From Kribbella steppae (GTDB taxonomy: Bacteria; Actinomycetota; Actinomycetes; Propionibacteriales; Kribbellaceae): a stretch of DNA of 64,000 bases. Under the pieces are notes generated by a model. The model had not been told where the DNA came from. It did not search any database and was given only the letters and a program-made list of their open reading frames with translations. Numbering within the stretch: position 1 is the stretch's first letter; each line of letters begins with the position of its first letter. The position numbers and the translations under genes are program-made. The stretch is from positions 1-64,000 of the forward strand of contig NZ_SLWN01000013.1 in assembly GCF_004342025.1 (NCBI RefSeq), given 5' to 3'. Below, piece by piece: positions 52,107-60,844 of this stretch.

Positions 52107-52535
52107 TCACCAGTTCGCCGGCGGGTCGCTGGCCGGGAAGGAGTCGATGCCCCACACCTCAACGATGTCCGGGGCCGGCCGGTGAGATTCCTTGGCGTAC
52201 TGGCACGGCAGGCAGAGGCCGGCCATCGGGATGGCCTCCAGCCGGTCTGCGGGGATGGCGCGGCCACAGCGTTGACAGACGCCGAAGGCACCGATCGCGA
52301 GGCGGAACAGAGCAGCATCGATGTCCGCCAGGGCGGTTCGGGCTCCGGTCATCAGCGCTGTGATCACCTCGCCTTGGACATCGTCAGCAACGCCTGCCGC
52401 TTCGTACGACAGGTCGGTGAGCTGGTCGAGACGAAATCCACGTTGCTGCTCGAGCTCTTTGCGGAACCACTGCACATCGATGGCGTGTCGGCCACGTGGT
52501 CCGCTGGGCGGCGCTGCCTGATCCAGATGACTCAT
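52107..52535 (-). CDS. TraR/DksA-type zinc-finger protein, long form B
   Basis: A 142-residue paralogue of 42395-42904 with the same helical N-terminus (FRLDQLTDLSYEA), the C4 finger CQRCGRAIPADRLEAIPM then CLPCQY, and the same WGxDSFPASDPPANW tail. It lacks about 25 residues between finger and tail found in form A. The ATG at 52535 follows GAGGAGGTTTCG. The shared promoter element is 150 bp upstream. It is divergent from the short-form DksA operon. Confidence 0.82.
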   Translation of the reverse strand: MSHLDQAAPPSGPRGRHAIDVQWFRKELEQQRGFRLDQLTDLSYEAAGVADDVQGEVITALMTGARTALADIDAALFRLAIGAFGVCQRCGRAIPADRLEAIPMAGLCLPCQYAKESHRPAPDIVEVWGIDSFPASDPPANW

Positions 52536-52645
52536 CGAAACCTCCTCGGGGCGACAGATCGCTGAGCCGCGGACACCTGTGACGAGCTTCCGGTCTGTAC
52601 AAAGCCAACCATCGCGCCGAACGCACGGACTCAGTACGGGTCCGG

Positions 52646-52685
52646 TCGGCCAATGTCGAACGCTCTGGTTGCCGAGTAGCGGCAA
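52646..52685 (-). promoter_or_regulatory. Stress-island promoter element (DksA long form B)
   Basis: Minus strand: TTGCCGCTACTCGGCAA (52685-52669), 15-bp gap, TTGGCCGA (52653-52646), then CGTACTGAG. The palindrome arms are perfect. Confidence 0.72.
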
Positions 52686-52718
52686 TCTCGCTGGGAGACG
52701 TTGGTTTCTATCGTAGTA

Positions 52719-52731
52719 CGACATATTGTCG
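52719..52731. promoter_or_regulatory. Palindrome CGACA-TAT-TGTCG
   Basis: A perfect 5-bp dyad in the divergent region between the DksA long form B and the short-form operon. It resembles part of the MarR-gene palindrome at 34661-34675. Its role is unknown. Confidence 0.35.
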
Positions 52732-52852
52732 AAGCGAGCCTTGCTTGCGACGGCGCACTGGTCGAGTGCGGCTGGGTGCGAGGGCTGGGTCTCGCCGTCT
52801 GCGCCGTCCGGCAAGGTTCGATGTCCGGTGCGTGGCCGCCCTGGCCCTGCAC

Positions 52853-52877
52853 AAATGGGTGTCAGGCCCGATGGTCT
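52853..52877 (+). promoter_or_regulatory. Conserved upstream block B of the short DksA gene
   Basis: The same 25-bp block as at 44935-44959 with a single A-to-G change, 165 bp before the ATG. Sequence on both sides has diverged, so selection on this block is likely. Confidence 0.6.
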
Positions 52878-52942
52878 CCACCCAAAGCTTCGGTCATCGT
52901 GGTGGTAAGACGCAGTCACCCAGACCGACCAGCGTCCTACTC

Positions 52943-52980
52943 AGCCGGCGTGCGCGATGCCTCCTAGGCGCACGCCGGCT
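52943..52980 (+). promoter_or_regulatory. 5'-leader hairpin B of the short DksA gene
   Basis: AGCCGGCGTGCG (52943-52954) pairs perfectly with CGCACGCCGGCT (52969-52980) across 14 bases and ends 37 bases before the ATG. Compared with copy A, an A-U pair has become G-C through changes on both arms, while the loop differs in length and sequence. Confidence 0.7.
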
Positions 52981-53017
52981 GTCATCATTCCTAGCAGTCG
53001 AAAGGACCCGGATCCAG

Positions 53018-53332
53018 ATGACCACGGATGTGGGCCGGACCCAGCACGCCTCCGAGCCCGAGGCACGACAGCGCCTGGAACACGAGCGCAACTCACGACT
53101 CACCCAACTCCGAGCGATCGAAGACGGCGCGCCGCACACAGAAGATGAGCTGCAGCCGGCGCACACCGCGTCGATCCAACGCGTTCTCGAGGAGATCGAC
53201 TCAGCAGGGCAGCGCCTTGCGCACGGCTCCTACGGAACGTGCAAGCGCTGCCGAAGGGCCGTCCCGGTCGAACGGCTGGAGATCCTCCCCTACGTCGCCC
53301 TCTGCGTCGCCTGCCAGGAACGCGCGATATGA
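53018..53332 (+). CDS. TraR/DksA-type zinc-finger protein, short form B
   Basis: A 104-residue paralogue of 45104-45415 with the same EARQRLEHERNSRLTQLRAI helix and the finger CKRCRRAVPVERLEILPY then CVACQ. The ATG follows GAAAGGACCC as in copy A. Its stop overlaps the ATG of the next DksA-like gene, and that one overlaps the actin-like gene, giving a three-gene operon that copy A has lost. Confidence 0.83.
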   Translation: MTTDVGRTQHASEPEARQRLEHERNSRLTQLRAIEDGAPHTEDELQPAHTASIQRVLEEIDSAGQRLAHGSYGTCKRCRRAVPVERLEILPYVALCVACQERAI

Positions 53333-53721
53333 CAATCAACTCCCCCACTGTCTCTACAGAGGGCGTAGATGTGAATCTTGCAGACAACCAGCTCCTTGGG
53401 GACGCTGACCTGGTTGCGCTACGTGCGAGCCTGCAAGATCATCGGCGGTTCCGGCTCCAACAGCTCCGCGACATCGCCCGAGGAGGCACCGAGGGGGCCG
53501 CTGGGGTGGACTCCCCAGCGCACATCGAAGTCAGCCAGAAACTCGCAGCGGCGGCACGTACGGCACTCGAAGCAACGGAGGCTGCACTGGCCAGAATGAA
53601 CACAGGACGGTACGGCAGGTGCAGTCGGTGCGGTCACGCCATCAGCATCCAACTCCTGTGGAGCTACCCGCAGGCCGCCTATTGCACCCACTGTCACCAG
53701 GTCATGAGAGCAACACCATGA
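53329..53721 (+). CDS. TraR/DksA-type zinc-finger protein, third form
   Basis: A 130-residue protein with a helical N-terminal half (LVALRASLQDHRRFRLQQL), a second helix of alanine-rich sequence, and the finger CSRCGHAISIQLLWSYPQAAYCTHC (about 97-122), which I cite only by its ends CSRCGH and YCTHCH. It is the intact counterpart of the repeat-bearing remnant at 45438. Its stop overlaps the actin-like gene start as ATGA. Confidence 0.8.
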   Translation: MTINSPTVSTEGVDVNLADNQLLGDADLVALRASLQDHRRFRLQQLRDIARGGTEGAAGVDSPAHIEVSQKLAAAARTALEATEAALARMNTGRYGRCSRCGHAISIQLLWSYPQAAYCTHCHQVMRATP

Positions 53722-54569
53722 TCGGGCGTCTGCAGCTCGGAACAAGGCGACGCTATGGCGGCCCGTCCAGCCGCTCATGCCTCGCACTCGACCTCGGCAG
53801 TGCGCGCACCCGCGCGTGGATGCCCAACCTCGGCCTGGTCCTTGACGCGCCCACCATCACGCCCACCGAGGTCGGCTATCCCGTTCATCGGGGCAGCATC
53901 GTCGACGTCGCCGGCGCGACGCGCATGCTCGATCGCCTAGTCAACAGCCGCAGCACTCCCGGGTATCGACCAGCGCTCGTCGTCATGACCATTCCTGTCC
54001 TATCGGCCGAGGCTGATCGAAGCGCCGCCCTGACCGCGGTCGAAATCCTCCAGCCGCGCACTGTACTGACCATCGAGAGCGTCAAAGCTGCTGCTCTCGG
54101 AGCCGGTGCCGACTTCGTCAGACCGCTCCTCGTCGTCGACCTCGGAGCCGACCTGACCGAGGTGGCAGTCCTGAGCAACGGCTCGCTGGTCCAAGCGCGT
54201 CGAGCCCCGCTCGGCATCAGCGACTTCGGCAGCTCAATCACGGTCGACGATCTCGTCGCATCCATTGGCGAAATGGTGACCGACCTCTTGCGCGAGGATT
54301 GTGGTCCCCAGGTCGTCGACGCACTCGACAGAGGCCCCCTCCTCGTTGGCGGCGGCGCTATGCGCCCGGCCATCACCTACCGAATCGCCAAACGACTATC
54401 CACCCCAATCCAAACAGCGCCGGCACCACAAACCGTCGCCGTCCGCGGCGCGTGCGGGGCCGTACTCGCCGCCGACCGCCACCCGAGTACCGCGCTCCAT
54501 CCGGACAGGCGGCTCGATGCATGCGACGTCGTTTCCACCGACCTATCACGTCGCCACCAAGGCCCCTGA
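53718..54569 (+). CDS. Actin-like ATPase (MreB/Hsp70 superfamily)
   Basis: A 283-residue protein with actin-fold phosphate loops: LALDLGSARTRAWM (about 20-33, phosphate-1), LLVVDLGADLTEVAVLSNG (about 140-158, phosphate-2) and LLVGGGAMRPAI (about 215-226, adenosine motif). It is shorter than MreB (about 340) and lacks part of the subdomains, so it is a divergent MreB-like protein, not a standard rod-shape factor. Translational coupling to two DksA-like proteins is unusual and suggests a joint stress function. Confidence 0.8.
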   Translation: MIGRLQLGTRRRYGGPSSRSCLALDLGSARTRAWMPNLGLVLDAPTITPTEVGYPVHRGSIVDVAGATRMLDRLVNSRSTPGYRPALVVMTIPVLSAEADRSAALTAVEILQPRTVLTIESVKAAALGAGADFVRPLLVVDLGADLTEVAVLSNGSLVQARRAPLGISDFGSSITVDDLVASIGEMVTDLLREDCGPQVVDALDRGPLLVGGGAMRPAITYRIAKRLSTPIQTAPAPQTVAVRGACGAVLAADRHPSTALHPDRRLDACDVVSTDLSRRHQGP

Positions 54570-54859
54570 ATCAACTTGGACACCGCGAGAGGACCCCGGA
54601 TATCTGAGCCCGGCTCCCAGAACGGCGGAAAGTCGTAGTACCAGTACACGTCCTCGTAGTACTGAGCCTCGGGTACTACCTCCGGGTCGTGCGCCGGACC
54701 GCCCGCAATGCGCGTGCGCGCCGCCGTGATCTGTACGACGTCGTCGTCCACCCGGCTGATGGCATCGGCCGGCACGAGGCGCTTCTTGTCTCCGAGGCCG
54801 AGGAATCCGCCGGAACCGATCTCGAGGAAAGACGCCCAGTCTCGACGTTCCAGGTCCAA
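54545..54859 (-). pseudogene. PRC-barrel protein, 5'-truncated
   Basis: The frame contains SFLEIGSGGFLGLGDKKRLV and PADAISRVDDDVVQI, the second half of a PRC-barrel domain, then an acidic, aromatic tail (YYEDVYWYYDFPPFW). The first half of the barrel is missing and the upstream sequence on this strand has stops in frame. It partly overlaps the end of the actin-like gene on the other strand. It is likely dead. Confidence 0.6.
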
Positions 54860-55160
54860 CCGGGTCTGCCCGCGCTACACCTCATTTCGCTCCGCCGTGC
54901 TGGTCGAATCCAGATCGTTCTCTCCGCCGAGGACAGTGAATGTGGAGATCCGATCCAGGCTGTCCTGCGTCTAATGGTCTCTTGACCTGCCTGCAAGCCT
55001 GGCACCCGCACACCCGACCGATCATCGATCAATCAGCGGGAGACGATCGAGGAACTCGGAGCCGTTGTTCTTCGTGTTGTTCACGGCCTTCGAGACGGCG
55101 TACATACGTTTCGGGACGAGGCTGTTCCTAGTGCTACAGGCCGAGCCGGTATGGAGTCGC
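54860..55160. other. Short stretch without a recognisable gene
   Basis: I see no convincing start, domain or strong dyad in this 300-bp interval. It lies between gene fragments and is probably decayed sequence. Confidence 0.5.
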
Positions 55161-55397
55161 CTAGTTGCGATACTTGTTGACCCGCTGTCTCCAAGCCTCG
55201 GGTTTCTTCAGGGCATCAGCCAGCTCGTCGACCGTCGGCGGGGTGTAGATCGTTTCGGGATGGTTGTCATGGCGGCGTGCCCACACGGAGGTCTGGCTGT
55301 AGCACGCTTGGAACTCGGCATTGTCCGTCTCGGAAATCTTGACCAGCAGACGGAACTTCGCCGGCCGGACCTCGAGTGCGCCGACAGCGACGCAAGA
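55161..55397 (-). pseudogene. C-terminal fragment of an unidentified protein
   Basis: An open frame without any start codon runs from 55397 to a TAG at 55161-55163. Its sequence looks like genuine protein: EVRPAKFRLLVKISETDN, FQACYSQTSVWARRHDN, ETIYTPPTVDELADALKK and WRQRVNKYRN. An in-frame stop (complement of 55398-55400) cuts it off upstream. I do not recognise the family. Confidence 0.5.
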
Positions 55398-55414
55398 TCA
55401 ACGCCGAGGAGTGG

Positions 55415-55644
55415 ATGATGTCGGGATTGGTGCGTCCAGTCACCGATGAACGTGACGGGTTGCTCGCCTACTTGGCCAACAGCGTGATGCCCTTCGGAAC
55501 GCTGTCGGCGGTCTTACCGAGGCCCAAGCTTGGGCAACACCAACGGCGAGCACGCTGAGCCTCGCCGCGCTGATCAAGCATGCTGCTCGGGCTGAGCGGG
55601 GCTGGATCGTGGAAGTGACGACGCGTCGGCCGTCAGTACGGTAG
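55415..55644 (+). pseudogene. DinB/DUF664-like protein, frameshifted and truncated
   Basis: From the ATG at 55415, SGLVRPVTDERDGLLAYLA matches the usual start of mini-DinB proteins. Near 55512 the frame shifts by one base and continues as GLTEAQAWATPTASTLSLA and ALIKHAARAERGWIVE, the typical next segment, ending at a TAG at 55642-55644. About two thirds of a normal 170-residue protein is missing, including the later metal-site histidines. Confidence 0.7.
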
Positions 55645-55727
55645 TCCGGTCAGGGCGTCACGGCCCGCGCAGCTCGAGATCAGCGCGTTCAAGCGCGGCT
55701 GCGCGGGGTCATGACCAACGCTCACGG

Positions 55728-57182
55728 TCAGTGGTCGAGGCTCGTCCAGAGCTGAACGACGGCGTATGCACGCCAGGGCCGCCATCGCTGTTGCAGCTTG
55801 GCGACCGAGCGGGGGTCGACCGGGCAACCCAGTACCTCGAGTGCGCGGCGAAGACCAGCGTCGCCATTTGGGAACGCATCGGGATCGTGAAATCCTCGCA
55901 TCGCCACGTACGCGGCAGTCCAAGGTCCGATACCACGAATCGCGAGTAGCCGGGTGAGCGCTTCGATCGGGTCTGAGCCGGCGTCGACCCGGACTTCGCC
56001 GTTGGTGAGCTGGGCGGCGAGAGTCTGCAACGGGGCGCGGCGTAGCCCCAGCCCGGCAAACGCGCTGGGGTCGGCTTCGGCGAGGACTGCCGCGGATGGG
56101 AATAGACGGGTCACCGTCCCAAGCGGCTGGCGCAGCGGCGCACCGAACGTTTCGACGAGGCAGGCTGTCTGTGTCCGTGCAGCCCGCAGCGACGCGCGCT
56201 GACCGAGCACTGCGCGCAGGGCGAGTTCGTCTCCGTCGACGCAGCCCGGCACTCGCAGCCCCGGCCGGGCGCGGACGAGGCCGCCGATCACCTTGTCACG
56301 GCCGAGGGCCCCGGCAATGGCCAGAGGGTCGGCGTCGAGATCGAGCAGGCGTCGGCAGCGTGCTACCGCCGCGGCGAGATCGCGAAAATCGTCGAGGAGG
56401 AGAACGCAGCGAACGGAACGCACTTCCGGGGTCAGCTCGACAATCCCGATGCCATGGGCGAGAGTCAGCGCTCGCCGATAGGTACCGCCGCTGACGTCTT
56501 CGAGACCGGGGACTGCGCGTACTTCCAGGAACCGCAGCAAGGCGGCCGCGTCGAAGGGCTCCCGGCAGTTCAGGCGAAGCTCGACGACTCCGGGCGACCG
56601 GGAGCAGGCACGGTCCGACCGGTGCCGCATCTCGCCCGGGGTCAAGTCGAAAACGTCTTTGATAGTGGCGTTGAACTGGCGAACGCTATGGAACCCGGCC
56701 GCCAAGGCCGCATCGGCGAAGGACATGGCGGTCGACTCGATCAGGAGCCGGGCGGTGTTGGCACGCTGGGCGCGCGCAAGTGCGACCGGGCTTGCGCCGA
56801 CCTCCTCGGACAGGAGTCGCCGAAGATGCCGATCGCTGAAGCCCAGTCGCTTTGCGAGCCCGGAGACTCCTTCGCGGTCGACGGTGCCGTCTCCGATCAA
56901 GCGCATGGCGCGCCCAACACGGTCGGCACGCCAATTCCAATCGGGCGACCCGGGCGATGCGTCGGGGCGACAGCGCTTACAAGCGCGGAAGCCAGCCGAC
57001 TGCGCGGCGGCCGCCGTTGGGTAGAAGCAGACGTTCGAGCGCTTCGCAATCCGCGCCGGGCAGCTCGGCCGGCAGTAGAGCCGCGTCGAAGTGACGGCGA
57101 TGAAGAAGATGCCGTCGTAGCGCGGATCGCGGCTGCAACTCAGCCGGTAGCAGCTCTCGAAGTCCTCGACGATGTGGCTCAT
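55728..57182 (-). CDS. Ada-type regulator fused to AlkA DNA glycosylase
   Basis: A 484-residue repair protein. Residues 1-80 form the Ada zinc domain with ligands Cys37, Cys41, Cys68 and Cys71, where Cys37 corresponds to the methylphosphotriester acceptor. An AraC-type helix-turn-helix follows (about 85-185), then an AlkA N-terminal domain and the HhH-GPD glycosylase core with LLAIRGIGPWTAAYVAMRG and the catalytic Asp in FPNGDAGL. It should both sense alkylation and excise 3-methyladenine. The ATG at 57182 is preferred to one 57 bp upstream. No separate ogt gene lies alongside. Confidence 0.9.
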   Translation of the reverse strand: MSHIVEDFESCYRLSCSRDPRYDGIFFIAVTSTRLYCRPSCPARIAKRSNVCFYPTAAAAQSAGFRACKRCRPDASPGSPDWNWRADRVGRAMRLIGDGTVDREGVSGLAKRLGFSDRHLRRLLSEEVGASPVALARAQRANTARLLIESTAMSFADAALAAGFHSVRQFNATIKDVFDLTPGEMRHRSDRACSRSPGVVELRLNCREPFDAAALLRFLEVRAVPGLEDVSGGTYRRALTLAHGIGIVELTPEVRSVRCVLLLDDFRDLAAAVARCRRLLDLDADPLAIAGALGRDKVIGGLVRARPGLRVPGCVDGDELALRAVLGQRASLRAARTQTACLVETFGAPLRQPLGTVTRLFPSAAVLAEADPSAFAGLGLRRAPLQTLAAQLTNGEVRVDAGSDPIEALTRLLAIRGIGPWTAAYVAMRGFHDPDAFPNGDAGLRRALEVLGCPVDPRSVAKLQQRWRPWRAYAVVQLWTSLDH

Positions 57183-57314
57183 TTCTCGCCCCGGAGTCAA
57201 CCGTATCAGCGGTTTTCGGCCAGCTCGGTAGACGTCCACTCAGTTGGCCGAATCCCGCCAGTCACCGGCCTGGCAACGACTTAGCGTTGAGCACAACGAT
57301 AAGGGAGGAGCGGC

Positions 57315-58802
57315 ATGATGGAAGCGAATCAGCCACAGTTCGCCGGCGCGGATGGACGGCGCATGAAGACGAGCACCATCGACGTCGCCGGACTCGACGG
57401 CGCACTGGTGCGGCTGACGTCGGAGCAGCTCGACGAGTTCGAGTCGCGGGTCAAGCGTCCGCTGCTTCGCTCGGACGACGCTGGCTGGGACGACGCCGTG
57501 CTGGTCTGGAACGGCATGGTCGCGAAAGCCCCCGCGGTGGTGCTGCAGCCGACGTCGGCCCGGGACGTCGCAGCTGCCGTCGGCTTCGCGCGTGACCACG
57601 GTCTGTTGCTGAGCATCAAGGGCGGGGGGCACAACATGGCCGGTACCTCGATCGCCGAGCGCGGTCTGACGCTCGACATGTCGCGCATGCGCGACGTCAC
57701 GGTCGACCCGGACGCGCGGCTCGCGCAGGTCGGACCTGGGTGTCTGCTCCAAGACGTCGACCGGGCGACACAGGCCCACGGGCTGGCCACGCCGTTAGGC
57801 TCCTTCTCCTCCGAGGTCGGCGTCGCTGGCCTGACCCTCGGCGGCGGGCTGGGCTACCTCACGCGTCGCTTCGGCTGGACCGCGGACAACCTCGAGGAGG
57901 TCGAGATCGTCACTGCCGACGGCCAGATCCGGACGGCCAACCGCGAGGAGAACACCGAACTCTTCTGGGCGCTGCGGGGCGGTGGAGGCAACTTTGGCGT
58001 CGTCACACGATTCACGTTCCGCCTGCACGACGTCGGCCCGACCGTTACCGGCGGCCTCATCGTCTGGAGTGCCGACCAGGTCGACGACGTGCTCGCGACC
58101 TACCGCAACCTCACCGAGTCGGCGCCACGCGAGTTGACCGCCGCCGTGAGCGTGCGCCTCGCGCCGCCGGCCCCGTTCCTCCCCGAGGACTGGCACGGCA
58201 GGCCGATAGTGGCGCTGCTCATATGCCACAGCGGTGCGGATGCGGCGGCCGACCTCGCCCCCGTTCGCACCCTCGGCGACCCGATCGCCGACCTCGTCAC
58301 CGAGACGCCCTACACCGACCAGCAGTCGATGTTCGACGGCGATGAGCCCAAGGGGCACCGCTACTACTGGAAGACCGAGTACCTGGCCGGCCTGACGAAT
58401 GAGTTCCTCGACATCTTCCGCGACAGTGCCTTGAAAGTGACGTCCCCGCTGTCGGCGTCGATTGTTATCCACCTCGCGGGTGAGCTGAATGAGAGAGCAG
58501 ACGACGACGGGGCGGTCGGCAACCGCGACGCCCGCTACATGACCGCGTTCGCCGGTCAATGGCCGGCTGACAGCCCCGACGACGAGCACGTGGCCTGGGT
58601 ACGGGAGGCATGGAAGAGCGTCCGACCCTTCTCGACAGGGGGCAACTACCTCAACTTCCAGACCGCCGACGAAGACGAGGAGCGTGTCCGCGCGACCTAC
58701 GGCGCCAACTTCGACCGCCTCGTCGCGGTCAAGAACGCGTACGACTCGCAGAACCTGTTCCGCCGGAACCGGAACATCCGTCCCCGAGCCCGTGCCGGAT
58801 AG
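57315..58802 (+). CDS. FAD-linked oxidase, berberine-bridge type
   Basis: A 495-residue flavin oxidase. The FAD-binding PCMH domain (about 70-245) contains IKGGGHNMAG, whose His106 is the likely covalent flavin site, and GGGLGYLTRRFGW. The BBE C-terminal motif (YDSQNLFRRNRNI) ends the protein. Relatives include 6-hydroxynicotine oxidase and antibiotic-tailoring oxidases. It lacks a signal peptide. Two ATGs in tandem follow AAGGGAGGAG. It is followed after 12 bp by a flavin monooxygenase, so the two probably act in sequence on one compound. Confidence 0.87.
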   Translation: MMEANQPQFAGADGRRMKTSTIDVAGLDGALVRLTSEQLDEFESRVKRPLLRSDDAGWDDAVLVWNGMVAKAPAVVLQPTSARDVAAAVGFARDHGLLLSIKGGGHNMAGTSIAERGLTLDMSRMRDVTVDPDARLAQVGPGCLLQDVDRATQAHGLATPLGSFSSEVGVAGLTLGGGLGYLTRRFGWTADNLEEVEIVTADGQIRTANREENTELFWALRGGGGNFGVVTRFTFRLHDVGPTVTGGLIVWSADQVDDVLATYRNLTESAPRELTAAVSVRLAPPAPFLPEDWHGRPIVALLICHSGADAAADLAPVRTLGDPIADLVTETPYTDQQSMFDGDEPKGHRYYWKTEYLAGLTNEFLDIFRDSALKVTSPLSASIVIHLAGELNERADDDGAVGNRDARYMTAFAGQWPADSPDDEHVAWVREAWKSVRPFSTGGNYLNFQTADEDEERVRATYGANFDRLVAVKNAYDSQNLFRRNRNIRPRARAG

Positions 58803-58814
58803 AGCGAGGCAAAC

Positions 58815-59915
58815 ATGAACGCCTCGCGGGTGCTCGTGGTCGGTGCAGGTATTGCCGGTCTCGCGCTGGCCCGCGCCCTGTGTCAACGCGGCATCATCGC
58901 TGAGGTTGTCGAGCGGGCAACAGACTGGCAGCCGAGCGGCACCGGCCTGTACCTACCGGCCAACGCCGTACGGGCATTGCACGAGCTCGGCATCGGACCG
59001 GCCGCAACCGCCCACGCGAACCCGATCGGGCGTCAGCGTCTCCTCAACCACCGCGGCCGTCTTCTCGCCAACATCGACCTCGACCGAATCTGGGACGGCG
59101 TCGGCGGCTGCGTCGCGATCCAGCGCGCGGCGCTACATGAGTCGCTTCGCCAGGCGACCGCTGAAGTGCCTGTCCGGCTCGGCACGTCGGTGACGGACCT
59201 GGAAATCGGCGGGGCGCCGCAGGTGACCTTCTCCGACGGCTCGACCGGCAGCTACGACCTGGTCGTCGGCGCGGACGGCGTCCATTCGACGATCCGAAAC
59301 CTCGCCCTGGGGGGTCCCCCGGCCACCTACGTGGGACAGGCGTCCTGGCGATTCGTCGCCGACGGCTTCTCCGACATCACCGATTGGACGGTCATGCTGG
59401 GCCGAGGACGCACGTTCCTGACCGTCTCGCTCGGCCAAGGGGTCGTGTACTGCTACGCCGACCTCAACACGAACGACCCGGCCACTGCTGCAAGCGAGGA
59501 CTGGCGCCGGGCGTTCGCCGGCTTCGCCGCACCGGTGCCACTTCTGCTTGACCAGGCCACAGAGGCGTACTTCGCACCGATCGAGGAGATGGTGGCGCCG
59601 GCCTGGACAGCGCGCCGCGTCGTGCTGATCGGCGACGCCGCCCACGCCAGCTCACCGAACATGGCGCAGGGCGCGGCCATGGCGCTCGAGGACGCGCTCG
59701 TACTCGCAGAGATGCTCACCGCCGACCAACCCGTCGAGCAGGCACTGGCCGGCTATGTACAGCGGCGCGAGGCCAGGGTGACGTGGGTGCAGGAGCAGAC
59801 CCATCGCCGCGACCGTACGCGAAACCTGCCCACAACCCTCCGCAACCTCACCCTGCGCCTAGCCGCCGAGCGCATCTTCAGATCCAACTACGGGCCCCTG
59901 CGAGACCTGCCCTAG
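58815..59915 (+). CDS. FAD-dependent aromatic-type monooxygenase
   Basis: A 366-residue class A flavoprotein monooxygenase. Motifs are GAGIAG (residues 10-15), the DG motif in VVGADGVHSTIR (about 155) and the GD motif in VLIGDAAHASSPNMAQGA (about 275-290). Such enzymes hydroxylate aromatic or polyketide substrates using NAD(P)H and O2. It is co-transcribed with the oxidase before it. Together they could form a small catabolic or tailoring unit. Confidence 0.88.
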   Translation: MNASRVLVVGAGIAGLALARALCQRGIIAEVVERATDWQPSGTGLYLPANAVRALHELGIGPAATAHANPIGRQRLLNHRGRLLANIDLDRIWDGVGGCVAIQRAALHESLRQATAEVPVRLGTSVTDLEIGGAPQVTFSDGSTGSYDLVVGADGVHSTIRNLALGGPPATYVGQASWRFVADGFSDITDWTVMLGRGRTFLTVSLGQGVVYCYADLNTNDPATAASEDWRRAFAGFAAPVPLLLDQATEAYFAPIEEMVAPAWTARRVVLIGDAAHASSPNMAQGAAMALEDALVLAEMLTADQPVEQALAGYVQRREARVTWVQEQTHRRDRTRNLPTTLRNLTLRLAAERIFRSNYGPLRDLP

Positions 59916-60844
59916 GGGGCCGGCCCGAGCGCACACAAGTACATGCCGGTGGCGGCGCGCTTCTCCCGGCACCCCAGACACTCGAGGGTCCACCGGCGGC
60001 CCGGAACGCCAATCGCCATCCGGCCCGGCGAGCATCAGGCAATCTGCACAAAGTGCAGCCGAATTGCAGTCCACCGTGACGCGAGACACCGAGAACAGCT
60101 CGGCGCTTTGCGCTCGTCTGACGGCGAACGCGGCAGTGGCAGGCTGGTGGCCCCGAGTGAGGAGGCGATAGCTCAGGTTCGGCGCCTGCCTCGCAGGTAG
60201 TCCTGTGTCATGGCGCCGGTTGTCGGTTCGTCGACGTGGCATGCGCCCCGTTTCAACGGCTCAGCTCAGCTGCCGTAGCAGGGCCGAGGACGTCGCCCGC
60301 GCGCTCGGCAGTTCAGCGTGGGAACACTCTGGGAACAAAGAGGCGTCGATTCGAGTCAACTGGAGTCAAGATCGGCCGAACTAGATTGGGCCAGACACGC
60401 CTGGAGATGCGCATGTGGGCGGGGTGCGTCGGTTTCCTAAACCGTGCGTCACTCTGTACCGCCCGCTGAGGCCGTGAAGGTCTTGCTCGAGTTCGCCAAC
60501 GGGAGCAAGCAGCACCTCGCTGCCACTGCTCTGGCAAACCTGAGGCGGCGAAGCCTGTGCACGACCGCTGGATGGCCTGCGCCGCCCCCACGGGTCGCCC
60601 GTTCCTTACCCAACGCTCCTCGAGTATGTCGACCCTGAGGGAGCGCGGAGACCATCGCCGAGTGATCTACGCATCGTTTTGCGCATGGTTATCGACGCGA
60701 TGTGATGCAGTGCGACCAGCAGTAACGACAACGTCGGCCGGACAAACGCGCAGGTCACAACAAACATTGGGTGCTGACGGCAAACATCGAGCAAGGCCGG
60801 CTGACAGTCAGCGATTACGGGGTTCGAGCCGAGGTATCCACCGC
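59916..60844. other. Long intergenic stretch without a recognisable gene
   Basis: Over 900 bp separate the monooxygenase from the recombinase remnant. None of the open frames on either strand shows a domain or good start signal. It is next to a decayed integrase, so it may be leftover mobile-element DNA. A GGTTCGAGCC at about 60819 recalls a tRNA T-arm, but no cloverleaf can be built around it. Confidence 0.5.
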
